Both the position numbers and the translations under genes were made by a program. A stretch of 64,000 bases of DNA from Drosophila miranda (Eukaryota > Arthropoda > Insecta > Diptera > Drosophilidae). The number at the start of each line of letters is the position of its first letter. The first letter of the stretch is position 1. The notes beneath the pieces were generated by a model. That model saw nothing but the letters and a program-made list of their open reading frames with translations. It had not been told where the DNA came from and did no database searches. This document shows, one piece after another, positions 34,301 to 46,400 of this stretch. The stretch spans positions 12,258,001-12,322,000 of the forward strand of contig NC_046676.1 of NCBI RefSeq assembly GCF_003369915.1, written 5' to 3'.

Positions 34301-37300
34301 ATTTCCATCTATCGATGGCGTAGACCGAAACATTTCCCTGGCTTTCGGCCAAATTGATGCAAATTAGAAAAACAGAAACGAAAAGAGCACACTAAGACAA
34401 TTACACACACACACACACAGATAGAACAGTGGGACAAATATTACAAAAAAATATATGCAATATGTGAAAAGAAATTCAATTCGCGAGTCTGTCTGTCTGT
34501 CTAAAAAAGAGGTTACTCTGGGGCGTAGCTGCTAATTGAATGAAAATCAACAGAAAATCGAAAATCGAAAACCGAAAGTAAACCCCAAACCAAAGAAAAG
34601 ACATACATACAACAGATCTTTAAAGTGGAACAAAGGAGGAACGAGAGATGATATAGAGAGGAAAACGAGGTCAGCTATCGGCAAGAAATAGCAAATAATA
34701 GATCGAATCTGAGAAATATTTGGCGGGTTATTTACAATGCTTCGTGAATAGATAGAGATGTATCAATAAATAAATATTGGCAAAGTAAATAAAGAGATAA
34801 TTGATATTTACACTTGGATTTGTGCTCTTTGGGGGCTCTACAGATCTACGAATCTTGTGGGTGAGGAGTGCTATCGGCTATTACAGATCTTCTTACCTCT
34901 GGATTGAACCCCTGGACTGCTTGGGCTGCGTCGGGCTTATCACTAGCAACAGTTCCTTGCGTTTTCTTGCGGTTAGCGGATTGAGATACGAAGCAAAGTG
35001 GGGTGGGGGCAATACATTGGGTTAGAACAATACAAATTCTGGTGTTAGCTTTGGGTTTTTGTTATCATTTGATACATTTCAAACAAGAGATAAGATACGT
35101 AGAGTCGGAGCAAGGAGGCTGGAAATCGAACGAGCGCGGCGGGGAGTATCCAGATATGCAGATAAAGAGAGTCCATAGAGATCGCTTACCATTTCGCTGG
35201 ACAGGGACTGGATCACAGTATCACAGAAGATGTTCCACCAGAGCTGAATCAGGTCCTGGGCGTGGGCATAGTCCGAGGACACGGCGGCCGTCTTCGTCTC
35301 AGAGTTGAACTGGATCAGCCAGGGCTTGAGCTTGCCGGCGAAATGCAAAATCTTAATCTTATCTCTGAACCTGCAAGGAGGAACGGCGAAGGATTAGCCA
35401 CTAGTCCCACGGGAAGGGGTTGGGATGGTCGACTTACTGCTTGAAGGCGGGCAGATAGCAGTAGGAGGCATAGGCCGTCACATTGTATACGAATGGCAAA
35501 TGCTTCTTGATGTCCGCCGTCGCCCAGTCCGCGAAGAACTGATTCAGCAGGCCCTGGTCACCGCCGTCGAAGCTGCCGTTCTTTATGGCGAACTCTGTGA
35601 TCTTGCCGAAGGTATCCAGGCTGGGTCTGAACACGAACACGCCGGAGTTGAAGCAATCGGGCCAGCTGACATCCGGAGCAGCCGAGAGTTCCTCGCGCTC
35701 GAAGAGCTCATCGACATTTTGCAGGACCTTCAGCGAAGAGGAGACTGTTAAGGAGCAGCACTAGGAGTAGACTGTGGATCTTACCAAGGTATCTGCATCG
35801 AGGAAGACGCACTTCTCGAACTGCACCAGACGCCAGCAGTGCAGCTTTGTGAACGTCACGCCCAGTTCCGGGCGGGAGAGCAGGGCCAAGTTCGCCGCAT
35901 CCTGTGAGTCCAGCACATTCACCTCTTGTACAACATTGTACACGTCCTTAAGTCTGTCGCGCATCGCCTCCGACACGGTGGGCGTCACCAGCACGGCCAG
36001 CTGGTGGGCGGTCCCGGCCCGCTTCAGGGAGTGGGCCAGCACCAGGGCACCCAGGGAGTACGTGTCATTTGTCGTCAGCGTCACCCAAGCGAACTCTGTG
36101 GAGGAGAGGGACGAATCGAATGGAAATGTTTTAGATACGGATAGCCGGCTTGGAGGGAGATACATGTGTAAATATTGCCACGATTGCAGTTACAAGGCAC
36201 GTTTCAGAGCAGCAGCTTCATTTTTTAGCGGTTTGCATATTTCGGATTCGGCAAATAAAACAACGGAGAGCATCCACGGTATAGATTATAAATAAATAAG
36301 CATTCTTTTGCCATATGGAAAAGCACAGAGATCCCATTCAGATAGATATGTATGGTATCTGCGGACGTGTGCGAATCCCAATCTGCGTCAGCAGTGGGCG
36401 GGGCACGCGGCATCCACATGCAGCGAATTTTCATTTGCTTTTGTTAGAGAAGCAACAACTGTAAAGCGCAAAATAAAAAGCAAAGACCTATAGAACAAAT
36501 CATAAAGAATTGGCGAAAATCGAGCAGAACATATTTCAGGCGCATCGGCAACGGCAACGTTGGACGAGCAATTAGAATTTTGCGTAGTTGGCGTTTAGTT
36601 GGGCGAAAGCTATAGATAGAATATAATATATGATAATTTATCTCCGAGATGTACATCAGTGTGGGGAGCTGGCGAATATGCGGTTTCCTAGATATATTCC
36701 CTTCCTCACTTGTTGTGGAATTAGTTTCTACGGTTAGATTTTCGGTATATTTTTACAAATCTGTGGGTTTGTGGGGTTGATCAACTAGTTGATCTCTTCC
36801 GGTTTGGTTAGTTAAGGATTATTCATTCCCCAACTTCTTGTTCTCCTGGAGTACCTTCCATTTCTCCTGGTTACCCCTCAGAAATGATGTTAAAATTAAT
36901 GGCAATTAATCCATGCATTCTTGTTGTGTTGAAAATTAAAAATTCATTAGAGTTAAAATAGAGATACAAATTAATTATAGTTTTATTTCCAATTTTGATT
37001 ATTGACAAGTTGAATTTCGAACATTATTGTTTGGTATCAAGTGCTACAAAATCAGAGATCATTTGTAGATATACATATATGTACATATGTATGTATATCA
37101 GTGATGTAGTATATATAATCTTTGTACATTTGGTTGGACTAACTTTAGTGGGGTTAAGTGTCAGATTAGATTAGAGAGTTCTGTATTCATTGGATTTAGA
37201 AGCGCACTTGAAAGGAGCGGTGAAAGCGTGGAGTACAAAAAGTGGATGGATTACAAAAACTACCTTCTCGCTGCTACGGACACACATCCGTACGGGTACG

Positions 37301-40300
37301 GGTACGGGTACGGATGCGGACACGGATGAGGATGCAGATGCGGATACGGATACGGTTGGATAACATTGCATTCGTTTGCTTTTGAGCAGCAGCTGGTGAT
37401 GAGGTTCGATCGTGGTTTCTGCCTGGCCCTCCATCTATATCTTCTTCTATATACAACTTATGTGTTTGCTTGTGTGTGCGTGTGTGTGTGCGGTGTGTGT
37501 ATGTGTACAAGTGTGGGGCTTATGCTTTCTTTTCTCATGATTCGTAGTGCCTAAAATAAAAATGAAATCATTTACTCTGGGCCGAAACGAGAATGGTTTT
37601 TAATAACTTCTGACTTACCAGATACGAAAAAAACACAATGACAAAAAAGATTCACAAGACAATAAGAGAAAACGATCAAAAGGAATTTCACTCCGCCCCA
37701 TAAATCGGGCGATTTAGATAAAATAAAATAAACAACACTTGGTCTAAATTTAGACCTCCACAACTGTTGAGAATGTTGAAACCTGTCAAACGGAATGGCG
37801 ACGCGACATTTTCCTTAAAAATATGCTTAAACATAAACTTAGAAATACTCGTATATAAATTAGCACGTTCTTTGACAGCTAATTGTTTCCAGTGTAGAAA
37901 GCTTAAGCTTCGCTCTTGCCGGAAGCTCGCTCTCTCTTCCAACAGACCCTGCGAGTGTCTGCGCTCTTTTATCATGCGCAGTAGTACGTATGACAGTAGC
38001 ACAATAAAGCTGATAAACGACCCGTCAAAAGCGAGAGCGTGAAAGGGCCGCCTTCTGAGTCTAGGTCTAGGTTGAGCGAGTGCTCATTGGGGCATGATGG
38101 GGGGTATCACCTATCAGATTGGGGAAAGGCTCATCATGAATGGTGTCGGAAATTATGTGAATGACAGACCCGAGGCCTTGAGGGGCCCAGACCTGCTCCG
38201 CCCATTCCCATGCCCACACATCCCAGCCCCGAAACCCGTTTGCCAATCCACAGAAATGCCACATGGGGTGCAGTGGGGGAATGTGGAACGAAGAATGAGG
38301 GATGGGATGGGCGACCGGCGAGGCGACACCAACGCACAAATTGGCGAGTGCAAGGCGAGAAACAAGTTCTGCGGGAACACATGGATGAGGTGTGTATCTG
38401 CTAGACGGCGAATGTATCTGTGTGTCCGCCGTTGCCGAAAGAGCAGACAGACCACTAAAAATAGCCGGGTAAATGTGAAATGAAATGAAATTGTAGCGCG
38501 ACAACAACAGCCTCATAGTCATCTTCAGCCCCTGCGGCATCTGCTGGTAGCGATGCAGTGGTACAGGCACCTCAGCGGTGGCCTGCTTCTGCTGGAGATC
38601 CCTATCCTATTAAGTCCCCCATGGGCAAAAACCCAGACACACACAGCTGCAGAGGCCGATGATTAATGCGGGCATAAACTCATGCAGATTTTATGGATCG
38701 TGGAAATTTGGGGAATATGTATATAGTGGGCGGCTTTTGGTCCGAAACAAGGAATGTTTCATTTTCGTGTGAAAAGATTTTTCGAGAATTAAATACATAT
38801 AGATATTTTCGAGCGAACAAAACTTGTTAGCGCCTGTCGCCAGCCATAATTCCGAGCGATAAATATGTATAACAGCGTTATAAATAGAAAAACATCTATG
38901 AAATGAATATATATAGACTTATAGGATCATGTGCATATATAGTGTGTTTAGTGCATCTTCAAACATGCCAAGGCGAATCTCAATGGGATTTTGATTTGGA
39001 TTTGGGATGTGAGAGATGCGGAAATTACGCTGATAAAGCTGATTTGATGCTGCCTGGCGCTACTGGGTCAGAGAGCAGAAAGCAGAGCTAAAAGTGGAGC
39101 AACAAAAAATCAATATGCGGCGACAATCAAGTCACAACAAATCCCCTTAGCCCCCCATCCCCTCTCCTTCTCAAAGCATAACTGTCAAGCGCTTCTCTCT
39201 TTTGGTCTCTCTTTCTCTTCCTCTCTCTCTCTCTCTCTACCTTCCCCTGCCTGCCATAACATAACGCTTATCAGTTGTCAGCAGTTTATGTAAAAAACTG
39301 TGAAAAAATTGAGATTTGATATCAAACGGATCGGAATTCTATACAGACCGCTTCTAAAAATACTGGAAAAAATATGAAAACATACAAGGAGTCTGAGCAA
39401 GACAAGGTGGCTAGCATTAATCGATCAAATATATTAATTTATAATTAATTAATTAATTAATAATAATTTTTAAAAATCTAGCGTAATTCGAGTATTATCT
39501 TGTTTGTTGTCCAAAAAAGTATAAACAAAGCGTGTTTTGATAAGAATATGTGATAAAAATCAATTAAATGATTGGTTTGATTAAATTAAAAAAAAATTTA
39601 ATTAAAAAAAATCGTGTCGAGACGCAGGTCAAATCAAGGTCATTTTGGCTTGTTGCAACGCGGGGTCAAATTAAGGTCATGTCGCAAACTGACGTGTATG
39701 TATGTAAAATGTAAAGTAAAGTAAATGTGAATGTAACGTGAAGTTACGTGTGTGTGCGAATCCGCGAAAGCGGTGGAAGAAAAAAATGAAAACAAAACAA
39801 AAAAAGACTCGTTATCGATCTCGTTGCACGTTTTTGCTATCGACTTTTTGCCACTCTAATCTCTAATATTTACATCCATCAATTATATCATTTTATCAAT
39901 AAAATGAGGATTTTCGACATCCAAAACTAACTTTTGGTGGAGCCTCGCCTCCACAAGTGTTTGGATCCATTTGCATGTGAGTGACGTGACTGACGACTTC
40001 AGAGCACATCAACACACCGGCTCAGAGCCCAGCAGATCATGTTGAAAAGGAACGCACGCACAAAAGTAACAAAGTTTTCAAAACTAAAATTTTTAGCTAA
40101 ATCGAATTCTTCCAAGCGAAATGTTATGAAATTTGAGAGTTGCAGCGGGGCGAGGCTTAACGGTAGTTTGTGGAATTAATAAAAACAAGTGCAGGAAAGA
40201 GCAAGGAGCATCCACTTGGGGCAGGTTCCTTCTGAAGTTGGAGTTTGAGTTGGAGCTGCAGCCATGCCATGCATATAAACACACACACACACACACTTTT

Positions 40301-40401
40301 TCTTTTCTTTATTCGCATTTGCCTTTTGCTGGTGGCTGCTGCACTCTGCGTCCGAATCAACGATTGCGGGGGAGTAGTGCATTTTGAAACTTACGGCTCA
40401 T
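28397..40401 (-). CDS. Glycogenin: Glycogenin, glycogen-priming glucosyltransferase with long repeat tail
   Basis: Exons in transcript order: 40401-40395 (ATG AGC C), 36095-35785, 35727-35438, 35370-35190, 34965-34897 (uncertain, phase 0, optional), 33930-33355, 32559-32358, 30774-30280, 29777-28530, 28464-28397. The full chain closes at 1148 residues (1125 without the optional exon). Residues 1-263 are the GT8 domain: [20 protein letters not shown], the metal-binding DxD in [17 protein letters not shown], and ASYCYLPAF, whose first Y aligns with the self-glucosylated tyrosine. A Q/P/E-rich linker follows. Exon 32559-32358 carries [21 protein letters not shown], the conserved glycogen-synthase-binding end. 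If its donor is not used, translation stops at 32344 after TGSSS, giving a conventional short isoform. The remaining exons add a P/Q-rich and repeat-bearing tail. Introns of 0.8-4.3 kb hold no other gene that I can see. Confidence 0.9.
28660..29700 (-). repeat. four-copy ~30-residue repeat in Glycogenin tail exon
   Basis: Four units read I-E/P-G-G-x-E-x-x-x-T-T/N-x-x-x-x-G-x(6)-K/R-T-x-x-D/E. They lie at 29700-29605 ([12 protein letters not shown]...RTFWDPKPV), 29502-29407 ([12 protein letters not shown]...KTFYDSVPT), 29010-28927 ([12 protein letters not shown]...KTVYEEEE) and 28755-28660 ([12 protein letters not shown]...KTVFDPVPS). Between units 2 and 3 lies a K/S/T/N-rich linker of about 130 residues. 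I do not recognise the repeat as a named domain. Confidence 0.75.
31958..32191 (+). repeat. GT microsatellites in a Glycogenin intron
   Basis: Two long GT tracts (about 31965-32000 and 32167-32191) lie in the intron between the glycogen-synthase-binding exon and the tail exons, ending about 170 bases from that exon's donor. Confidence 0.8.
37290..37352 (+). repeat. hexamer minisatellite
   Basis: Imperfect GGTACG, GGATGC and GGATAC hexamers in a row, inside Glycogenin intron 1. Confidence 0.85.
39621..39680. promoter_or_regulatory. two DR5 nuclear-receptor-like elements (ERR / FTZ-F1-type half-sites)
   Basis: AGGTCA at 39626-39631 and AGGTCA at 39637-39642 form a direct repeat spaced by five. 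The pattern recurs as GGGTCA at 39663-39668 and AGGTCA at 39674-39679, again spaced by five. The shared unit (ACGC-R-GGTCAAAT-Y-AAGGTCAT) is about 22 bases with few mismatches. TCAAGGTCA at 39634-39642 is the extended monomer site used by FTZ-F1 and ERR. It lies about 720 bases into Glycogenin intron 1. Binding is inferred. Confidence 0.5.
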
Positions 40402-41221
40402 TTTGTTAGGTTTTCTTTTTGTTTAAATTCGTTAAATTAAAGCACACGCGGCGGCGAGTCCTTTATTCTTCTGTACGGGGTGGGTGGGGCGTGCCCGTTA
40501 AGCTTTCACACGGCGGCCGAGAGCGAGTCAGAGTCGAACTAGGGGGAGCGTTTGCGTTCCGTTTGGGGCGAGCGATGGCGAGAGAATGAAACGGCCGTGG
40601 CGCTGCGGTGGGCAATAAATGCTATGTACCGATGAAAACGGGGGACGCAGCCGACGGCAGGCAGAAGGCAACCGCAAAAGCCGGCGGGAGATCTGTTCGC
40701 AAAAGTGTGTGTGTGTGCGAGCATGAGAAGAGGGAGGGTGCGTTCGCCGCCAGTTGAAGAGGAAGGCGCCAAGAGAAAATTTATTTAGCATTACACTCGC
40801 TTGGATTTCATTTCTGCTTCTTCTTTGGCTCTTGGCTGTGACACGCCGGCTATATGTACATTTCTGGACCGGCTGGTGGAGAGGAGAGAGCGAATATGTG
40901 CGAATATCACAGCAAAAGAAAATCACGATTGGTGCTCAGCTAAGAGCACTTACCAGCACTGTTTTTTGAGCGCGCACATTTAAAATCGAAAACAGTTGAT
41001 GAGCGGAAAATCCCGAACAACAACAACACCAAAATCCTCTTGCAACCCAAGCCGATTGAAACGCCTGCTTCTCACCTACAAACAATGGAATCATGCCTCG
41101 ACGATAGCTGTCCATCAATATAACCACAGTCTTACAGGGAGGCATTAAGGTCCGTTGCTGTTCATTCCACTTTCAATTACATGAAGTTTAAATCTGTCTG
41201 GTGTTCAATAGTCTTTATTTT
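40402..41221 (-). other. Glycogenin 5' UTR / promoter region
   Basis: Upstream of the start codon the minus strand is C/T-rich with a CA tract at 40708-40718. A good donor (CAGTGCTG/GTAAGTG) lies at 40953/40952 on the minus strand and could end a 5' UTR exon, but I cannot fix the start site. No other gene is seen. Confidence 0.4.
40946..40965. repeat. 20-bp direct repeat, copy 1
   Basis: GCACTTACCAGCACTGTTTT here matches 41482-41501 with one mismatch. The two copies flank 516 bases that include a LINE relic, like a target-site duplication. The core CCAGCACTG also fits fly core-promoter Motif 7 (KNNCAKCNCTRNY). Confidence 0.7.
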
Positions 41222-41480
41222 TGACGACCCGTATGTCGCTAAAACCCTGTACGTCTTGGTATATCTGTTATTGGAGTAAATATTGTTCTGGGACAGATTT
41301 ACTTTTCTGTTCCTTTCAGACCTGCTCACTGTGCTTAGCCTAATATAGGTCATACTTACCTCAGCATGAACCCTTTAGAGTTCTATGTAATAATTATTAT
41401 AACCTCCTATATTTCTCTTTATTGTTAATATATTAACCCTCAGTTAGCAGTTAATTGTTAATTAAATAAATAAATCAAAC
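41222..41480 (+). mobile_element. decayed 3' end of the CR1-like LINE
   Basis: GACGACCCGTATGTCGCTAA at 41224 matches GACGACCCGTACGTTACGAA in the LINE at 10498, and TATTGGAGTA follows in both. GAACCCTTTAGAGTTCTATG at 41377 matches GAACCTTTTAGGGTTTTATG at 10888. The copy ends in AATAAATAAAT. It has an internal deletion of about 170 bases and many stops, so it is an old fragment. Confidence 0.75.
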
Positions 41481-41481
41481 G

Positions 41482-41501
41482 GCATTTACCAGCACTGTTT
41501 T
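41482..41501. repeat. 20-bp direct repeat, copy 2
   Basis: GCATTTACCAGCACTGTTTT, one mismatch to copy 1 at 40946-40965, begins right after the LINE tail. Confidence 0.7.
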
Positions 41502-41516
41502 GTTGCAACAAAAATA

Positions 41517-41531
41517 CGCCAGGTGGCGCTA
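41517..41531. promoter_or_regulatory. CTCF-like site between Glycogenin and the LRR gene
   Basis: CGCCAGGTGGCGCTA contains CCAGGTGGCGCTA, a very close fit to the insulator protein CTCF core (AGGTGGCGC). It lies between the 5' region of Glycogenin and the 3' end of the LRR gene, 16 bases from the second 20-bp repeat. A second Motif 7-like string (GCAGCCCTGG) lies 25 bases further on. Confidence 0.5.
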
Positions 41532-41836
41532 CGTTCGTTAAGAAAAATACTTTTGCAGCCCTGGTTATTCAAATTTGTTTTATCGCTTGTTACAAAAAGT
41601 CGTTTCTTTTGAAAGTTTAAATGTTCTATGTTATTAATAATATCTAAAAACTACTTTGGTGGCATTTGAGCAAGGCACTTTTCTTAGATATGTGTGTGTT
41701 TTGGTGGTTTTTGGTTTTTCGTTTCATGGCAATTCGATGAGTAGTCTGTTTTCTACGGTCCTATAACTACCCTATAGGCTAGGTGTAATAAATAACTGGC
41801 CACTTAAACTAGCTAACTAACTAATGAACTATTGTG

Positions 41837-43438
41837 CTAGGGTCTGGCAGTATCACAGTGAAGAGGCTCGTCCTCCGGCTGACGGTTAGTGGCATTTCTG
41901 GGCGAGATCACGAAAGGCTTTCGCTTTTGGGCCTGGCTCATCCGTCGCTTGGCCCGTTTTTTGCGGCACCTGCTCACGCACCAGATAACAACTGTACGGA
42001 AACAAGAGGATGGCATTAGAATTAGATTCACTCTCGATTGACTTTCCCTATCTACTCACTCAGTAGCACAAAACAGACACCGCCAAAGCAGCCGGCCGCA
42101 AAGAGCCACAGGCTACGCGACACGGCCAGGTCCACAGTCGACAGGCAACTGCGGAATGTCTCCGAGTGTATCGTCCGATTGTAGGGCAGTGGACACGCGT
42201 CTATGCTGAGAGCCTCTGAAAATGGAAATGAATATGTGAAATAGAAGTTGGTCATGTGCCAAAATTAGCAGCTGCGACTGCGACTGCAGCTGCACCGCCT
42301 TACCCATGCAAACGGGGACGAACTTTGGATTGGCGCCGAGCATCATGATGTGATTGGTGACTTGCTGGCAGCTGCACGGACTGAGCTGCGTCTTGGCCAG
42401 ATCTATGACCCGCAGATGACACATGTTGGCCAGGCCGTCGATTTGGAAGTTGGTCAAAGGATTCATGGAGGCGTTGAGCTGCCAAAGTTCTGCAGAGAGA
42501 ATAATTGGGTTGCTATTTCGTATGCTGTATTGGGGGACTCTGGTTGACTCACTTGGCAGTACGCCCAGATCGGGGAGGTCTTGCAGCTCACAATTGGCCA
42601 CGTTTAGATACTCCAGGGGAGCAGTGATGGGCTTCTGCAGCGTCTCCAGACCCAGATGTGTCAGTTCGTTGCTGTCTATATAAAGATTTCTCAGCTTGGG
42701 CAGTGTGAACAGCTCCATGGGAATCGTAGTGAGTCCATTATTTGAGAGATCCACTTCCTGAGATCAATAGGAGATATCGGTGGTAATGGCATTTCGCTGA
42801 TTAATTGGATGGCGTTGTTACCTGGAGCGAGGTGAGCGGCTCGAAGGTGCCCGGCTCCACCGATAAGATCATATTCTCATAGAGCATCAGAAACCTGATG
42901 TCTGTGTACCTCTGGAACGAGCCACTTTTCAGCTTCCTAATGCGATTGTACGATAGATCCAGAACCTACACAAATTGTCAAATCATTTAATCATAGTCGA
43001 AAGTTATGAATGGGAATCGGAATGGGAATCTAGATGGAACGGGAGCTAGGGATGTTCCCATGGATACATATACTATATGCAGAAGCATCTGTATAATATA
43101 GTTATGTTTGCGCAGCCCCAACTTCTTTATGCTTTAATTAAGCTCAATTGAGGCTAAATGGGCGGGGTACCGAAGCGAGGTCGATGCCGATGACGAATTA
43201 AGTTACGGATCGTAGTCCGATTGACCCCCGAGAGACTGTTACTCACCTCCACCGAGGTCTTGAGGTTCTGGGGTACCTCTTTGAGGTCCATGTCGTAGCA
43301 GCGGATGCGCAGCAGTTTCTCGATCCGCGCGTACTTGCACTTCCGCTCATCCTGAATGACGAATCCGGAAGCCGGCAGAGGCAGGGCCCTCAGACTATAA
43401 AGGCAGACGATCAGCGGCAGCAGCCAGTGCAGTTCCAT
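41837..43438 (-). CDS. leucine-rich-repeat single-pass membrane protein
   Basis: Exons: 43438-43247, 42965-42822, 42757-42553, 42489-42304, 42215-42060, 41991-41837, giving 345 residues; all junctions are in phase. A signal peptide (MELHWLLPLIVCLYSLRALP) leads to an N-terminal cap ending CKYARIEKLLRIRCYDMDL. About five to six LRRs follow (LDLSYNRIRKLKSGSF, VDLSNNGLTTIPMELF, LYIDSNELTHLGLETL, LNVANCELQDLPDLG, LNASMNPLTNFQIDGL), then a Cys-containing cap (CSCQQVTNHIMM). The membrane helix WLFAAGCFGGVCFVLLIVIWCVS is split by the last intron, and the cytoplasmic tail is about 45 basic residues. The ATG follows an acceptor at 43442, so at least one 5' UTR exon lies upstream. Neighbourhood and architecture suggest Drosophila Lapsyn, a synaptic LRR protein, but I have not proved it. 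Confidence 0.88.
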
Positions 43439-43441
43439 GCT

Positions 43442-46400
43442 CTGCAAAAGGAAGAACGTTTGTATATAGATCGATCGGAACTGGAGCCATTAAAGAGGTC
43501 ACTTCCTAGCCTCCCTCATGAACCATTGCCTATGGCCCATTCCATTTATAGATCTCGGCGCTAACTTGTTTATTTTCTTGATTGAAACTAAAACAGTAAA
43601 TTCATCCCAATGCGAAAACGAATATACAATCGGACTTGGGCGCGTCAAAGCGTTTATTTTCGAATTAACAAATTACAAGATCATTGCCGTACCGGGGGTC
43701 TGGGTCTGGGTTGGTGTTTGCTTTTGGGTTTGGATTAGTTTCGTTTGGTTGGGGGACTGAAAGCATTCAATCAAGCGCATCTCCCGCACCTGACAAATGT
43801 AAGCCACCCACCCACAGATACGTGGATACAGCAGCAGAACAAAGCACAGATCTGAGGCGTAGGTCAGCTGCTGTCTCCCGCCGTATGTGTGATATGGATA
43901 TTACGTATACGCCACGGCCAGGCCTGCAATCAGTGTCGTTTTGGGGGCCTGCATTCAAGCTCGATTGCAGCTGGGACAAAAGATGATTCCGCATTCGGCG
44001 GCGGAAACAGCTGAAAACTGTAATCATGTTAGCCAATTCGAAATTAGAACTGACTCACACGGCCATAGATAGATACATCAGAGCTGGAAGAGTCTTCGGA
44101 ACGTGCCTGCGGTGTCTATTTTCTTGTATCTTATCATGGGGGTGTACAGTGTATATTCGTGCGTCTATATCTTTTAATTCAACATCAAACAGAACAAGGG
44201 TAACCATAAATCATATAGACATTCCATTAGAATGCTTTTATGCCCAGGCCATAATGTGTCGGAAACAACATCACACAGCCACAAAAACAACCACAACCAT
44301 CCGATCCGCGGCACTTGCCTTTAATTTGCCAAAAGGAAAAGTGGCAAACAATAATTGATTAATGGCCAGAACAGAATCGGCGTAGCGTGATGTATGCCCA
44401 AATATATGGCTAAACTATGATATGATCTGGGCATGTAAGCCCACTCGGAATGAGCATTCGGCCCATTGTGGATGTTTCTGTCACGCCCCATTGAAATGCA
44501 CTTGGAAAATCGCACGTTTCGGACCCCAACTCCAGCCATCCATCGGGCCCCGTATCACTTGCAGTTGCGTGATTTACTTTGTGAAAATTTGAAATGATAT
44601 CCGAGCCTTATGAGCAATGTCTTGAGTATTGTAATTTTGCAGGGACTGAGGCAGAGACTGAGGCTGGGGCTGAGGCTGTCGAGGGTCGGAAGGCGGCGCC
44701 TTGTGACATTCGGGCTAATTGCGCTGCTTCAGCTGGAGCTGGGAGTAGTATTACATGGAAAACCGAAGGTCTGTCAACGTTTGCAAAAGCCATAAGCCTT
44801 CACTTGAAGTTCACTTTGTTCAGGCCAATAAATGATGAATGACCATGTTATCCATCCATTTATATTGGCAAATCACCAAGTGGCAGAAGTAAGCCAACAA
44901 AGCTCCATCTGGCCGATAAGATCGGGGTGTTTTCGCCATTTACAGAAGGAAACAAAGGCAGGCCAATCAATTTTAAAGTTAGTTAGATTGTGTTGGGTCA
45001 TACTAAGGGTGTTCACCACTCTTTAACAATGATTCATGGGCCACATATAGTTCAAGACAGTCATAATTTCCCATTTTTCGTTTGATGACTTGGGTGTTGG
45101 CCTTTGACCAAAAATTCTTGCGCTCCACTTGAGAGCAATATGGCTCCGAGCAGTGCTGACCGAAAGTCTGCTGCTCCGCCATTTGGAGGCACACTTTTCC
45201 CACCCAGTGCGCGAGTGTGCGAGTGCGGGGGGTACCTCTGTCATTAGAGCCCGTCGAATCGCCAAAAAGAAGAAGCTGAAAATATGAACAGAAATATTGA
45301 AGCTATTTCCACACTTTTTGGGACTGACAGCAACCGCAACAATGGCTATAAATATATTTCATATATTTAAATTAAAATTAAGCAGAAAGAAACCCCAAAA
45401 GATACAACAGCACCAGCGGCAAGAGGAAGATACAGATATAAACAGTGGGAGCCAACTGCAAACTTATGGCACAGGCGATGGAATGGGATGGACTCAAATC
45501 CAACAACTTTTATGCCCTTACTTTTCCGTGTCGGTTTTTAATATCACATTCTTGTGGGGGGCTCGAAATCGAATTCAAATTCAAAGGAATTGGCCATAAA
45601 AAGGGCTAATGCCAACGATGATCTAGGGGCAGCAAATGGAGATCCACTTCACTCCAGGCATACGCCATAAAAGAGGTCTCCCCCTTTAATCAACGCATCT
45701 GAATGAATCCCTAGCCCTACGGCTACGGCTACGGCTAGCATTGTTGTATTTGGTGTGGGTCAGAATTTATGCTTTCCACTTTGGCCGCATTTGTTCCCAT
45801 ATTTATTTATATATTAGGCTCAATCAAGGGGCTGCTGCCACAAACAGCAGACAAACAATAGGAAATGCGAATGGGGTGGCAGAAATGGGTTACGTATCGG
45901 ATCGGATCGGTCCAAGACAGCTTCCACCTCCCGACAACTGTCGGCCAACGGATTGCAGCCTGTCCCGATGCTCGTTTGATAAATATGAAACCGGGAAAAT
46001 TATTTATCTGCTTAGAGCACGATGCCCAAGCGATTATGGGAATAACGAAGGCAACAAGAAATCGAGAATTCCCTAAAAAATGGGAGGCACGAAAACACTC
46101 GAAATTAGTCTCAAATATTTTAATAACATTCTAAACATTTGTGAATGGATTTATGTGCTCTTCTGATAGTCCCTGTCACACATTGTGGGCGTCGCACGAT
46201 GATACATATGTATATGGCATATCTATATCTCTGTTCAGACGCTTCTATATCTCTCTGCAGGGCGCCGCCGTCCTCCCCTCAACAGGTGTGTGCCGGAGGG
46301 GCGAAGATTTATTCTCATTTCTCAGGCCAGCGATAAAGATTTATCTGTTTGGACTTTTCCCTGATTCTGTGATGAAACATCATCCGAATGTGTGGCATGT

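Larger units (their letters stand above)
36096..40394 (-). other. Glycogenin intron 1, 4.3 kb
   Basis: The intron separates the 7-base first coding segment from the catalytic exons. It contains a hexamer minisatellite (GGTACG/GGATAC) at 37290-37352, a CT tract at 39219-39238, a TTAA tract near 39440, and two nuclear-receptor-like direct repeats at 39620-39680 (listed separately). Open frames such as 37767-38042 and 38094-38483 have no recognisable content. Confidence 0.7.

Noticed and set aside
37767..38042. 91-codon frame in Glycogenin intron 1
   Set aside because: No splice sites join it in phase to neighbouring exons and its content is not recognisable; possibly part of an old repeat.
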